From contig NC_012871.2 of assembly GCF_000003195.3 (NCBI RefSeq), forward strand, positions 21,458,658-21,522,657: DNA of 64,000 nt, read 5' to 3'. The position numbers and the translations under genes were made by a program. How positions within the stretch are numbered: the stretch's first letter is position 1; every line of letters starts with the position of its first letter. The notes beneath the pieces were generated by a model. That model was not told where the DNA came from. It ran no database searches and was given only the letters and a program-made list of their open reading frames with translations. The stretch comes from Sorghum bicolor (taxonomy: Eukaryota > Streptophyta > Magnoliopsida > Poales > Poaceae). Below, one piece after another: positions 33,225 through 45,377 of this stretch.

Positions 33225-34827
33225 ACCACATCTGCTGCACGCTTCTCTTTGTTTAGGCACAAGCATGATCTTCTTTGTTGCTTAATTTATTTCCCTTCAA
33301 TAATGTAATGTGCCTTTTCAAAGTTATCAATAATATTTCTGAGTTATCATGAGCACTTGTTGTCTTTATATATTATGACTAACCATGACAGAAAAGAAAA
33401 CAAGTGTGGGGGAGGGAATCTTCGAGAACTCGGTTTGCACAACCTTCTCCCCCTTCTAAAAAGTTTTTCGAAAATAAAATATTTAAAATATCGTTACCTT
33501 CAAACTCCATTTAACATGTCTCCTAGTTTCAAATTTGCTGTGCATATGGTTTAATCCTTGCTAATATCCTTGAGGTTATGAACACTTGTAGTAGGGACCC
33601 CACTTTATCTAAGTAATTGACATATGTGATATAGTAGGATGACATGATTCTTGCTAAGTTCTTACAAAGTACTTGGGATTTATTTTATCAAAACCAAAAG
33701 TTACACATGGCAAGTTTCCTTTAATGGTTTTAAGCTTTCACCTACCAACGCCAAATATACTTTGATCATGATGAAACCTTCAGTCATATGCTGCTTGTGG
33801 TATGTTGAGCTTTGTCAAATTGTTGTGACCCAAGCGAGATTATGGTCTTACGCCCATGATTAGAGATTCACTTACACCCACCAAATAAAGCCGACTCTTA
33901 CACTAAGAAGTCGCGCACAACATGCACCCTTCCATCCACCAAAAATTTTGCCAACTCTTATCCTGAGAGTTGTGCCTTAGCTTTCCACCGAATAAAAATG
34001 CCAAACTCTCATCCTGAGATTTGCGCATCCCCAAATTCACCTTACTTTTTGTCCTCATGACATCTCTTTAAATTTCTCTGATTCCATTCATCAAGACATA
34101 TGGGCTATAGTTGAAAAAAAATTCAAAGAAAAAAAAACAAAGAGGCATAGATGGGAAAGAAAGAAAAAAATCAAACGTCCCCATCATGAAAAAAAAGAAA
34201 AGAGGGAAAAATATACACAAGATAGAGCCCATATGTTTTCCGCTCTCTCTCTCTTTTATCCTTCAAAATAAAAGAGAATCATGATGCAAAAAGGAGTGAC
34301 CAAAAATATTTAGAATTAGGATTTCCATCAATTCCGCAAACAATTTCCACACACTTGCACAATCTCAATCAAGGCGTAAGGCTTGTATCTCCTGGTGGTC
34401 CGGTTTTTGACTTCGCAACATATGTGCTGCTAGTATGCCCACCTTTTATACCTACCCAAAAATCTAGATAAAGCTTTTAGAGGTAGGAAGATCATAAGAA
34501 GGCATGAATCTTCTATGCCTTGGTAAGGAACCACTTACACATATGAACGATTTGAGAGAATCATTCAAGGAATCACAAGCGATGTTTTTATTTCAAAAAC
34601 TTACAAAAACCCAAGTGTCTTAAGTAAGACCAAAGTCAAGAGGACTTGAATCCAGGCTGTTCCATATTTCAATCACCAAAGATTTATGTGGTAGACACTT
34701 TGAAGTTCACAAACCCAGGTGAAGCTTGGAATAACCTGTATGCAGGCTCTTTTGACAAGGATGATGAACCCATTTGGTCCTAAGTGCCTTCACTCGAGGA
34801 CGAGCGAAGGACCAAGTGTGGGGGAGT
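33225..34827 (+). other. E5 3' non-coding region with internal and terminal polypurine tracts
   Basis: There is no supported ORF. AAGTGTGGGGGAG occurs at 33402-33414, about 180 bp after ORF2, and again at 34814-34826 directly before the 3' LTR. The stretch between is AT-rich with purine-rich runs near 34110-34280. Confidence 0.8.
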
Positions 34828-36541
34828 TGTTGGCAACGCTTATTATATAAAAATAAATATCTTTTTATAAATAAAAATAAATAGAAAATAGGGCTTTGAT
34901 CTAATCTTTCCACGAGTTTTGGTATATAAGCTATTTTTAGGTATGACACGTGGAAAACTGCAAAAGATACAAGAAATGCACAATGCAAGAATTCGTATTT
35001 AGAAAAGATGCAAATCAACTCCAATAGAGAAAAGCCCACAAAAGATGAACTAGACCCATCCGTAACCACGAGGAGGATCAAGGCCTAGAGCACAACCGAC
35101 CACGCGAAGGTGGTTGCCAGGGGGGCCCACCCAGGTTGCGTGCGCAACCCTGGTGGCGGTTCCCCGACCCCACCTTCTTCTGGCGGTTGCATGACGGCAT
35201 GCATAGGACGGTTTCACCTACTACTATATTTAGATCCCGCAAACCGTTCTAGTTGAGCTATAAATAGATGGCTCCCCTCTCATTTGTAACACACACCATC
35301 ATTTGGAGCAACACACCTCACATTCTACACTTGTTCTCTTTAGTTTAGTACTAGTAGTAGAGCAAGGCAAAGCTATCAAGGAGAGCTTGTCTCCTTGGAG
35401 GATCAAGAGTGTCTTGGTATGAATACAATTATGCCTTCCTCCATGAGCAAGTTCTTATATCCTTTATACAGTTATGCTTTTGATCTAGAGCATAGTCTTG
35501 TTCATATCATGATCATAGTTTATGAGCTAGTTCATAGTTCTAGCTCTATGTTCTTGATATGTTCATCACAGTTCTTCATCGTTCATCAAGTTAATATGAA
35601 TAGAGGAAGAACTAGGGATGAGATAATGGTTCTCTGGGCTGTAATGGTCACCCTTAGCCGAGCTTGTGAATCCGAAGGGTTGGGGTCCCGGGAGGCTAGG
35701 GGGTGTTTCCAAGTACACGGGCATGGTGCTCGGGTATGCGGAGACCCGAGGATATGCGGGTATCCCACGGGCAGAGGGGTAGGTGGCAGGGTGGTGACAG
35801 CCCTGTCATCCTTCGTATTCCCCCACGTTCGGATATTCGATAGGAGTCATGTAAAGTCTCTATTTGCTGGCAGACCAGCTATGGAGATATCCCAGTATCT
35901 CAGACTTAGCTCTAACTTGTTCTTATTAGCTAGATGACCTGCTAACAGATCTGTTGTATAACTTGTATACGACCATGCCTGCTCGCGTAGTTGTTCTTTT
36001 ATTCTTTGTTTTCCCTTTATTCCTTGAGGTTGCTCCGATGTGTGTCCGCTATCAAATCAACTACATACTTACCCCTGTTTATACTATGTCTACCATGCAT
36101 TTCAATAAGTAATTATGTTTATAACCAAAGCTAGATTCGTTCACAATGCCTTCCTACGGGAAATTATAAATACGACACCCCTGAATACTCACGGGTTGAA
36201 ATGCTACAATGATAGTTCTGTGCGCTTGCAGAGTAATTTATTCCTATAACTGAGCTATCGATTGGCGTACCTAAGTACTTTTACTTAAGATTGTAATCCT
36301 TGTGCACCCACACGGCGCTGGGCCACAGCTTTGCATATCGTAAGTAAGGATGGTTAGGAAGGTCAATCTGGCAATTCTAATCATCAGTACCGGACTGCAC
36401 TGCCTATGCCAGCGTCGTAAAAGGCCTTGGTTTATCTTTCTGAAGTGATGGTGGTTTGGAGATGCCAAGAACGTTTCTAGTGTTATTATTAAGGATGGAC
36501 TAAAACTCTATCTTTAATAGTTTTGCTAAGAAACGCCAACA
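34828..36541 (+). repeat. E5 3' LTR
   Basis: It runs TGTTGGCAACGC ... ACGCCAACA. It matches the 5' LTR apart from scattered changes and loss of one of the two GCGGGCGCAACC copies (only one degenerate copy near 35137-35148). Confidence 0.93.
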
Positions 36542-36546
36542 TACGT

Positions 36547-37702
36547 GGATATTGTGAATTATATGGTTGCAGGATATGTTTCACTAGGAGGAGATAAGAG
36601 AAAGCTCAAATATGAAGCTCGATGGCACTTATGGGATGACCCATATCTCTATCGAGTTTGTTCTGATGGATTATTGTGGAGATGTGTCCCAATGATTGAA
36701 GCGATGAAAATCATAGAGAGATGTCATGCATCACCCTATGGTGGACATTATGGAGCATTCCATACACATGCAAAGATCTCGCAAAGTGGATTCTTCTAGC
36801 CTACGATGTATCAAGATACAAAGAAATTTATTAGAAGATGTGTCGGATGTTAGAAACATGGAAACATTAATGCTCAGGATGCAATGCCACTCCGAACAAA
36901 CCTCCAAATAGAGTTGTTTGATGTCTTGGGAATCGACTACATGGGACCATTCCAAAGATCTGAAGATGGTGAATTCATCTTGGTGGCAGTTGACTATGTG
37001 TCCAAGTGGGTAGAAGCATTACCATGTCGAGATGTCGACTCCAAGCATGCCAAGAAGATGTTCCATAAAGTGATATTCCCAAGATTTGGCACACCAAGAA
37101 TGGTCATAAGTGATGGAGGATCACATTTCATTGATAAGAGCTTCAAACAATTCATGACAGAATATGGAGTTAAGCATAATGTTGCAACTCCATACCATTC
37201 TCAAACCAGCGGTCAAGCAAAAACATAAAATAAGCAAATCAAGAACATTCTGCAGAAGACTGTGGATGAGATGGGAAAGAAATGGAAGTATGAGCTCCAT
37301 GATGCACTATGGGCATACCGCACTGCATACAAAATACGCATAGGCATGTCACCTTATCAGCTTGTATATGGAAAAACATGCCACTTGCCTGTTGAAATAT
37401 AATTCAGAGCTCATTGGGCAATCAAGAACATGGATCTCCATCTAGCCGGCAAGAATCGTCAGATGCAAATATTTGAGCTGGAAGAATGGAGAGAAAAGGC
37501 ATATCACAGCTCCAAGATCTACAAAGAGAGAACCAAAATATGGCATGACAAGAGAATAAAGCACAAGGAGTTCAAGCCTAGAAATAAAGTTCTATTATTC
37601 AACTCAAGAGTAAAGCTCTTCGGTCATGGAAAGCTTAGAAGCAAATGGGAAGGATCATTCAAAGTAATTGATTCTGCATCTCATAGTGCCATCACGATCT
37701 AG
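36547..37702 (+). pseudogene. E4 integrase, broken
   Basis: The frame resumes after E5. An HHCC-type zinc finger is visible (ERCHASPYGGHYG, then CVGC near 36840) with a stop beside the second Cys. The catalytic core shows GIDYMGPF (first Asp, near 36930) and VISDGGSHF (second Asp, near 37110). Where the third catalytic residue belongs, the sequence reads GQAKT followed by a stop (37216-37228), so the Glu is replaced by Lys. The frame carries on ([28 protein letters not shown], another stop near 37400) and ends with a GPY/F-like tail (FGHGKLRSKWEGSFKVID). It is non-functional. Confidence 0.9.
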
Positions 37703-39424
37703 GATAATATAGGTAACCCATTCAAGGATTTAGAAGTCAAGAGGAGTGAGATCTAACGTGCAAGCTGCAAGAGTGAACGACTATGTCAACATCCAGCTTG
37801 GGGGAGGCACCCCCATGTATATCTAGCTAAGTATTACTTTCCTTTATAGTTTTATTTAAGTTTTCTTTGCTAGTATCTAAAATAATAAAAAGATCCATAA
37901 CCGTAAAACAAAATAAATATTTTCATTTGAGTTATACATAGTAGTCTTATGTGATCTTTATGTTTAGAATAAAATAAAGTGTACAAAAGTTTGTTTTCCT
38001 ATTAAAAATAAATGAACTTTGATCCCTATTGCATAGAAATGATGAAAAGTTGCTCTGCCACAATTCCTTTCAAGTACCTATTTTTCAACATCGAATTCTC
38101 TGAAGTTTTGAATAAGATTGTTTTGACCTAAGATTTGCTCTATTGAAACTTGTGGGTAGCGAATGCTTGACCAAAGTCTAGGTAGTTGACGATTATGACA
38201 TGGGAAGGTCTGAGCTGCTGTTTATCTTGTTCCTATTGATACTAGAGTTCTGGAGGTTTATCTTTTGAAAATCCCAAAATTATTACATGATGAGTTCCTG
38301 TGTGATGAGTGTTTGAAATTCCTACCACAGCCATATATATGCTTACTAGACTAGGAAAACCAGCTCATAAGCCGCTTACTTTGTATTGAGTATGGTCAAC
38401 CCATGAGACCCTTGTCGAGAGGATGGTCATACTCCCAAGATCAAGATCACTTACACCCACATATATCATGCTACTTCTACCCTAGGAGTACACAAAAACA
38501 TGCCTTTCCACCCCAAAATCTATCTCCTACACTAGGAGAAGATCCAAAAAAATTGTTAGATTTCCAAATAAATGCTCCAAGATTGTGATTTATCTCTTCT
38601 CCAAGTTTATTGTATCCTAAGTAAGAGGTAGGAGATTCTTTGTAAAATAAGAGAGAAAAAATAGAAATAAAAAAGTCTATGATCTCTATGCCTAGAAGTT
38701 CATCATTGTCACTAAAGAAAGGAGGAAGAAGATATTCCAAGACCTCCACAACAAAGTTCTTTATAAATTCTTCAGTTGGAGGCAGTCTCTCCAGAAGAAA
38801 AGTAGAATTACGTTAGCCACCAAATATTTCCACACACACACATGCACATCTTGATCTAAGAATATGGTCTCCCCTCTGAGGATCTCGATTTTGACTAAGC
38901 AACACAAGGAAGATGAGTATGTTACATCCTTGAAATACCCTCAGCTCCATATAAGCTTATTAGTTATAGGGTAATAGAGAGGAGGCATGATGCTACTCTG
39001 CCTTATTCTAAAAATACTATATATTTTGAGTGAAAGAGAGAAGGCAAAACACCATCATCGCCTTGGTAAGGATCCACAAATACCATATATGAGAGACTAG
39101 AAAGGGTCATATAAAGGAATCTCTGAGTTTAATTTTGAAAACTTACAAAAAAACTCTAGAATGATGGTTGATCAAAGAACTTGAGATGCACTGCTTGACT
39201 TAATTGTTCTGTCTTTCAACTACTCAAGACCCAAGTGAAGGCCAAAAGCTCCATAGTTGAAGGTAATGGGTAATTTTGAAGTTAGAATGGCTTGCTCTAA
39301 TCCAGAGGTGAATTCTTGTTTGAACATGTGTACTTTTGAGGAGTGAAAGCACTGAAGCAACTTCTGATCCATTGTTGAGGTTAGCTTTGCTCAAGGACTA
39401 GCAAAGAGTAAGCTTGGGAGAACT
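37703..39424 (+). other. E4 3' untranslated region
   Basis: No ORF is supported. A purine tract CAGCTTGGGGGAG lies 92 bp after the integrase stop (37794-37806), followed by a C-run that can pair with its G-run. A degraded terminal tract AAGCTTGGGAG (39410-39420) precedes the LTR. The region is related to the 3' non-coding parts of E2 and E3. Confidence 0.75.
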
Positions 39425-40153
39425 TGTTGACAGTCACCAATGCTCATTTTTGTCCATCAACTATTGCTTGAAATATGACATGATATGAACCACAAAGCAT
39501 AGTTATAGGGTTTGAAACTAACAAGTTCCACGAATTTTGGTGAATCTATGTTTTATAGGGGTTAAACTGGAAAAGGACCAGAATCACCAAATAGAAGTAT
39601 CTCAAGTGACAAATTGGAGTACACAATTGCGAAGAAATCGTCGAGACATATGAAATAGAGTTTTGATTCACCCAAATCAGAGTCCACACGACAAAGTTAC
39701 GCCTTCTGGAAGATTGCAAATGGGCTTCGAGAGCAGTCCGGAGTAAATTGGGCATATCTCCCTCATCCGGACTTTGTTTTCAGTGATCCAAGACTTTTTG
39801 AAAAGCTAACGAAGAGATATATCAGATCATGAAAACAGAAGCCCACCTATCATTGAGCTAGGGTGGGCGCTCAAGCCATAGAGGCCACCGCCCCTCCCCG
39901 TGGACCAATTAGGGGGAGTCTCGTGGATCCTGCCTCCACTGCCTTTGAGGAGTAATCTTGACCATCTATCAAGGTTGGTTTGATCTAAGGGCTGTGGTGC
40001 TTCCTAGAGGGCTATATAAGTAGAGGCAGACCCTCTCCTCAGAGGCATCTTCTTTATTAGCTACATCTAGAGCAAAAATTAGGGTTTCATCTAGAGAAGT
40101 AGAGGTCCCTCTAGATCTTGTAGTTCTAGTTCTTCTAGTTCTAGTTCTAGTTC
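39425..40153 (+). repeat. E4 3' LTR, truncated
   Basis: It starts TGTTGACAGTCACC after the purine tract and shows a TATA box (CTATATAAG, 40012-40020). It stops at a (CTAGTT)n-like microsatellite (about 40118-40154), where a protease fragment of another element begins. No primer site or LTR end is seen. Confidence 0.75.
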
Positions 40154-40154
40154 A

Positions 40155-40443
40155 GGGATAGCAGAAAACATTCCAGTAATAATCCGTGACTTCTTCATTC
40201 CTATAGATTTTGTGGTACTTGACATGCAGGAAGAGAGAAAGATACCTCTTATCCTTGGGTGACCATTCCTAAACACTGCAAATGCAACCATTAACGTTGG
40301 AGCTGGAGAAATAATATTCACCATTAATCAGCAAGAAGAGTGATTCGCATTCAGGCCAAGACCCGAGAAATGCAAGACTCTGAAGGATCAAGAAGATCAA
40401 GCATCAACATCTCCGACAGCGGATAACAATCATAAAGAATAAT
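40155..40443 (+). pseudogene. Protease C-terminal fragment
   Basis: It resembles the protease ends of E5 and E6: IAENIPV, FIPIDFVVLDM, then LILG broken by a stop near 40260, and NTANATINVGAGEI, with a further stop near 40342. The catalytic Asp part is missing. Confidence 0.8.
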
Positions 40444-40984
40444 TCAACTAGAGAAGTCCAAGTCGGTGGACTTAAAAATCCCGAACCATCGCCGGGAGGT
40501 AACTCGATAGTTATCAGTAAATTCCCTCATTATTTTTTAGCCTATTTATTTTCACAAGTTGCATTATTAAAAGGAAATAAAAATAAACATGTCATAATTA
40601 GAGATTAAAGCCCCATGTGATTTCTACTAACAGAGCGTATCAACCCCCCGTCAGTGGAATTTACTATGGTGGTAGAAAATTATAAAAATACTGTCATGAG
40701 AATTCTAATTTTTTCACAGATTCATAAAAGTAATTTAGTTTTTCATCTTTGTGTCACTGTACGGTATAAATGCGGGAGAAATATTGGACCCATACACATC
40801 ACATCAAGTCACCTCACATCACATCATTCACCACCATCCAAAGACTTAAATTATCACTCACATGCATGCTTGTACCACCTCCACTACTACCTGCCACCGA
40901 AAGAGCATCCTAGGGGGTAGCCTTCTAATCACTTGCATGCCATTGTCGACACCAGAGAAAGGAAGAAGCAATCAGCCAAGAGAT

Positions 40985-41000
40985 GGGGCCGGCCGGCCCC
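40985..41000 (+). promoter_or_regulatory. GC-rich palindrome upstream of ORF2 remnant
   Basis: GGGGCCGGCCGGCCCC is a perfect 16-bp palindrome, followed by a second GCCGGCCG about 20 bp later and a CT-rich stretch before ORF2. It occupies the place of the GC-rich pairs upstream of ORF2 in E5 and E6, but a TATA box after it is not evident. Confidence 0.4.
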
Positions 41001-41282
41001 ACACACACGCCGGCCGACACCCCCCTACTTCCTCTCCCTCTCTCTCTTCACTCATTCTCTCCTCTTCCATTTCTAAGAGCAGAGAACCTTGCTCCATGGC
41101 CAGTTACAACTACGAGCTTTATTCCTTCAATTATCACTCTTGATTAGAGAAGAAAAGAAGAGAGAAAACAAAGATCAAGTGCATCAAGTGGAAACCTCCT
41201 CTCCTCTCTCTTTTGTTTCACTAATCTTTGAGTTCTTGTGTTCTTGTTGTTCTTGTTTTGTTCATCGCGTTCTTAAGATAGG

Positions 41283-42080
41283 ATGAATCGAAAAGTTAGA
41301 GGTGCACTCAGGAGCATCGGGAGGACACTATCCTTCTATAGCACCCGAAGTTGTTTGTCATCTCAAGCACCTTCACATACTGGTTCCGGAATGGACATCG
41401 ATCCTCCATCACCTTACGAGCATCACACCTCATCATCCTCTTCCCGACAGGAAGAGAGGTATGAATTAACAAACCTTAATCAAATTTCATTACCACTTAG
41501 GCCTCAAATTGAAATATTAAATGTGGTAAAGACCAAGGAGTTTATGCATACCCCATATTTGACAATGCTTTGCTCCATGAAACCGGAATGGATTCCGAGT
41601 TTGAGCTGATTTTTACAATGATTGGATGGGAAGATGCGTGGGAAATTACTGAACAGGGTAGCAAATTACTCACTATAGAATTTATTAGCTCCCTAGATTT
41701 CGATGATGATAATGTTTCCTTTAGAATGTTCAACAAATCTTTCACTCTCACATAGAAAACTATCAGTATAGCATTAGGATTTTTGGATCAGTGTGTAGTA
41801 AATATAGCTGATGTTCTTAAAGATTTTAATAAAGATGATTTTTGGTAGAACATCACTGCTAAGCAACCCGAACGTAAATAAAAATATACCACTCAGGTAG
41901 TCCATCATCCTACACTGAGGTTTATGCTTAAATAGCTAGCTTTTACTTTCTTTCCTAGAGAGGAATTGAACACTATCAGACAGGATGAGCTGCATTTATT
42001 GTATATCATGATTAAAAAGAGAAAAGCATCACCTATAAAATTAATGTTGAGCTACTGAAAAACTATACCTACCATGAGAA
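41283..42080 (+). pseudogene. ATHILA ORF-1-like protein remnant
   Basis: The ATG at 41283 opens MNRKVRGALRSIGRTL, related to the start of E6 ORF2. A frame change near 41570 and several in-frame stops (for example near 41754, 41847 and 41878) break it. The recognisable core is TPYL, GMDSEFELIFTMIGWED, LTIEFISSLDFDD, and FRMFNKSFTLT, matching E6 and the general pattern of the ATHILA ORF-1 family. The function of that family is not established. Confidence 0.65.
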
Positions 42081-42424
42081 AATGCAGTTATTCTTTCACC
42101 TTGTATGTCTAGCTACATTGGTGCTAAGGATGGTATATTGGCAACTCCGATTGGTATCACACTTCAACGGTCCATTCTATATACCTTAGCATCTTTTTGG
42201 TAGTAATAAATCTCCCAAAGTTCCAATTCATGCATATGTGCAAACTTGAGCCAAACTCATGGAAGCACATATGTAGGGGGAGCTAGTACTACCAAAACTA
42301 AAATTGAAATGGTTGTCCAATCTTGTCTCATGATTAAAATGCTTTGGACAAGCAATTCAAGTTCATTATGATTTCATTCCATATCTTTTTGATCGTTGTC
42401 ATCAATTACCAAAAAGGGGGAGAT

Positions 42425-42626
42425 TGAAAGCCCAAGTTTGGTTTTGGTAATTAATGACACCAAGTTGCTAATGCCTTGTGTTTATGTGATTTGAGCTAGG
42501 CATAGCAAAACATGTGATGAAGGTGCATGGTGGCATGGAAAGGTGGCCACATGATCACAAAGGAATGAAGCATGAGGTGAAGATCATGGTGATAGACGAG
42601 GAGCAAAGTTGTCAAGGCAAAGGTAT
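42425..42626 (+). repeat. Copia 3' LTR, left part
   Basis: TGAAAGCCCAAGTTTGG onward, cut by T2 after GGTAT (42622-42626). Confidence 0.8.
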
Positions 42627-45372
42627 TGTAATACCCGATTTTAAGGACAAAACCAGATATGCACCATATGTGAGTTTTAGAAGCCAAATCTCACATATAC
42701 TTACAAATAAGGGGTAATATCAAAAGACAATGCATAAATATATAATGTACTTAATATAAAAGATGTAACCTTTGATAGCAAACAGCGGATAGACAACTCC
42801 AAACTTTGGGTATTAACTTCTCTCCACAGGATCCCACTGACTGGTTGATCACAAGCCTAAAACAGCTCCTGAAGTATGGGGGAAATTGCAAGAGTGAGTC
42901 CATGTCGAACTCCACAAGTATAACTAGGGGTTCATGAGGCTCAAAAAGTTGACACTGGTTTGACTGCACTTAGCTTTTATATGTACATAGCATGTTTATG
43001 TTTAGATAGCAAATGTCAAGGTAGCATAATTAATCCCATAACCACATGATCAAATGTATACAAGAATTATGAATAACACATATAAACAACATAATAAACA
43101 ATCATTTATCATCATTTATCATTTTTATCAGTGTCCATCTATTCCGTCAGTTTTCCGGGCCGCCTGTATCCGTGGGCACGGCAAGTATACCAAATTTAAC
43201 ACTCTGCAGAGGTTGTACATCTTTACCCATGAGTCGTGATTTACCCTTTCACCCGAGGTGATCAGCCTCTTAACCCACTACCAAGGAAGGTCGGCAGGGA
43301 TCACTATGAAGCCTTTCAAAAGTTCGTCTAACATGTTAGGGTCGCAAGGTTTCCTTGGTGAGCAGATATAGATACCCCCCTTCCGAATGGCACAATGACG
43401 CGCAGCCTATACACATAGGGACAGGGGCTCGCACTATACCCGTGTCGGTTCAGCCCCTCTAGCGCCCTTTTGGGTAACCTCTAACAAGCTAGAAAAGGTC
43501 TTCATACTGAGCTAAAGCCAGAGCCATATAGCCCTCATGGTTGTACGAGTTGTCCCAGCTTTTGCCAAGGGATAAGTCCTTATGGAGGGTCAAGATCAAT
43601 CCAGCAAAAGCCAGAGTTCTTTCCACCCTTTATGTTCAAATTGCGACATGTTACAAGATCATGGATTATAATAAAGCACTAGCAAGAACTACCCAAAATG
43701 CATATCCAAATAGGCAACAAGGAATTCAGGATAACAATCATCTATGATTTTGCTAAGGTCATCAAGGTGGACACAGACATATGATATATATTGTATTAAT
43801 TGTGTATAGGTAACAAGGATGATCCTAAGTTATACTTGCCTTGATCAAAGCTCTCCTGAGCCTGCTGGTCTTCAAAAGATTGACCTTGATCACCAACGTA
43901 TCGCTCACTGTCTATACCTGATCATCAATCAGCAACACGCATTCTAATGGTCAATCATACACAGAGCAAACAAGCTATAATTAGAACAATACACCAAACA
44001 ATGGTAAATCAAAGATAAAAGTTTATGAAAATATTCTACGCAGTGCTACGATCACACAAACGTAAAGATCACGAAAATCGGAATTAAAACGTAGAAGTTA
44101 TGAATTTTCCAAGATTTCCTATAGATAAATAATTAATTAAATGCTGCTACGAAAATAAAAAGTTCCAAAACAGAGAAATATTACTTCTAATATGTAGAGC
44201 TCGTAAATATGAATCTAACAAAATTTGAATGGACAAAAACGGATTTAAAATGAGCATGTTATAAGCAAATTAAATCTAATGGCAAAACTGTAAATACTGG
44301 AAAGCGTAATTTGATTCAACCGACGAAATTACGTTTTCAAAATGGCAATACACATTTAGGAAAGGCGCCAGGGGGACTGTGGGTTCGATTAAGAAGAAAC
44401 CGAGGGTCTCTTTAAGATAACATGCCACGAAGGGGTATCCTTCTTTCTGGGCGTTGATCTTCGATCCGACGGTCACGATCTAATCCAGAGAAGCACAGGC
44501 GGCGGGCCGGCCGGAGTTGGGCCTCCCCGCGGCGGCGCCATCGGAGGGCTCGCCGGAGTTCATGGCCTCGGTGATTTAGGGCTCCATTCTACGAACCAAG
44601 CACACTGGGAGATAGCGGGGGTGATCGCGAGCTCACCTAGGGCCTTACTTTGGCCGGAGAGAGCCCGGAGAGGTGTGGCTGCGCGCGGCGGCGGCAAGTA
44701 GCCCCGGTGAGATCCAAATCTCACGGAAAACGATGCTAAAGCTCGGTTTGGACGACTTGGATGCAAAAACACGACGCGGGGCATACTTGGGTGCTTTATA
44801 GGGCCTTAGGGAAAGCAAATCCCGTCCAAAACAGGATCGGGACGGATTTCCCGGCTGCGTCGGTATCCTGCTCGGTTACGGCAAGGAAGGAGAAGGGGAC
44901 GCTGCGCAGTGGGTCCCGTGCGTCAGCCAGACAAGGAGGGAAAAGGGGTGGGGCCTGCTGGTCAGCCGAAGAAGAGGGGAAGGGATACGCACGCGCCTGG
45001 GCCTTGGCCTGGTTGGCTGGGCCGCAGGTTGGGCCGAGACGGGAGGAGAGAAAGGGGGCAGGGGGAGCTCTGGGCCACGCGTAGGGGGAAAAAGAGCAGG
45101 CCGGGGAGAGGGGCGCTGGCTGTGTTGGTTTTTTTTCTTTTCTGTTTTCTTTTCCCAAAAAGAATTTTGAAAGCAATTAAATTCTAATCAAAAGCTACAA
45201 GCATAACATAAGATATGCTACAGCATGAATGCATAATCAAGGTTGCTAATCTTATGATAAATTTTATTTTCCACAAAAATTATTTAAGTGCTAAATTTAA
45301 ATGCTCATAAAAAAATACTTAATTAAATTAAATTAATTCCTATTAATTAAAATCAAATTTTTGGGTGTTACA
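42627..45372 (+). repeat. T2: solo LTR, Del/Tekay-like, TSD GGTAT
   Basis: It begins TGTAATACCC and ends GGGTGTTACA, 2,746 bp, with exact GGTAT duplications at 42622-42626 and 45373-45377 and no internal region. It therefore formed by recombination between the LTRs of a complete element. It is AT-rich at the left and GC-rich at 44500-45120; the open frames there have no recognisable protein. Confidence 0.9.
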
Positions 45373-45377
45373 GGTAT

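Larger units (their letters stand above)
26911..36541 (+). mobile_element. E5: non-autonomous gag-protease element with extra ORF, in E4
   Basis: The LTRs are 26911-28640 (1,730 bp) and 34828-36541 (1,714 bp; one of two GC-rich motif copies is deleted). A tRNA-Asp primer site, gag with zinc knuckle, protease, an internal promoter-like block, and an extra ORF disrupted by a Tourist MITE follow. RT, RNase H and integrase are absent. Target copies are TACAT (26906-26910) and TACGT (36542-36546). The one difference fits a CpG-to-CpA change in the left copy, since the E4 reading frame needs TACGTG. Confidence 0.93.
24502..40153 (+). mobile_element. E4: decayed autonomous Athila-like gypsy element, interrupted by E5
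   Basis: The pieces are a protease-like region (24502-25379), RT and RNase H (25380-26905), integrase (36547-37702), a 3' untranslated region (37703-39424), and the start of the 3' LTR (39425-40153). The 5' part is lost behind T1. E5 is inserted between codons of the RNase H/integrase linker with target copies TACAT and TACGT. It is the only element of the tRNA-Asp superfamily here that carries RT and integrase, and all its frames are broken. Confidence 0.88.
40154..42190 (+). mobile_element. Fragment of an E6-related element (protease end to ORF2)
   Basis: The order is as in E6 but on the plus strand: C-terminal protease (40155-40443), a spacer with the conserved AAAGCCCCATGTGA segment, a GC-rich palindrome (40985-41000), and an ORF2 remnant (41283 to about 42080). 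No LTR or gag is present. Both ends look like illegitimate junctions; the right one (about 42080-42200) is hard to place. Confidence 0.7.

Noticed and set aside
44560..45187. Several overlapping frames in the GC-rich part of T2
   Set aside because: They lie in a solo LTR, overlap each other on both strands and have biased, unrecognisable composition.
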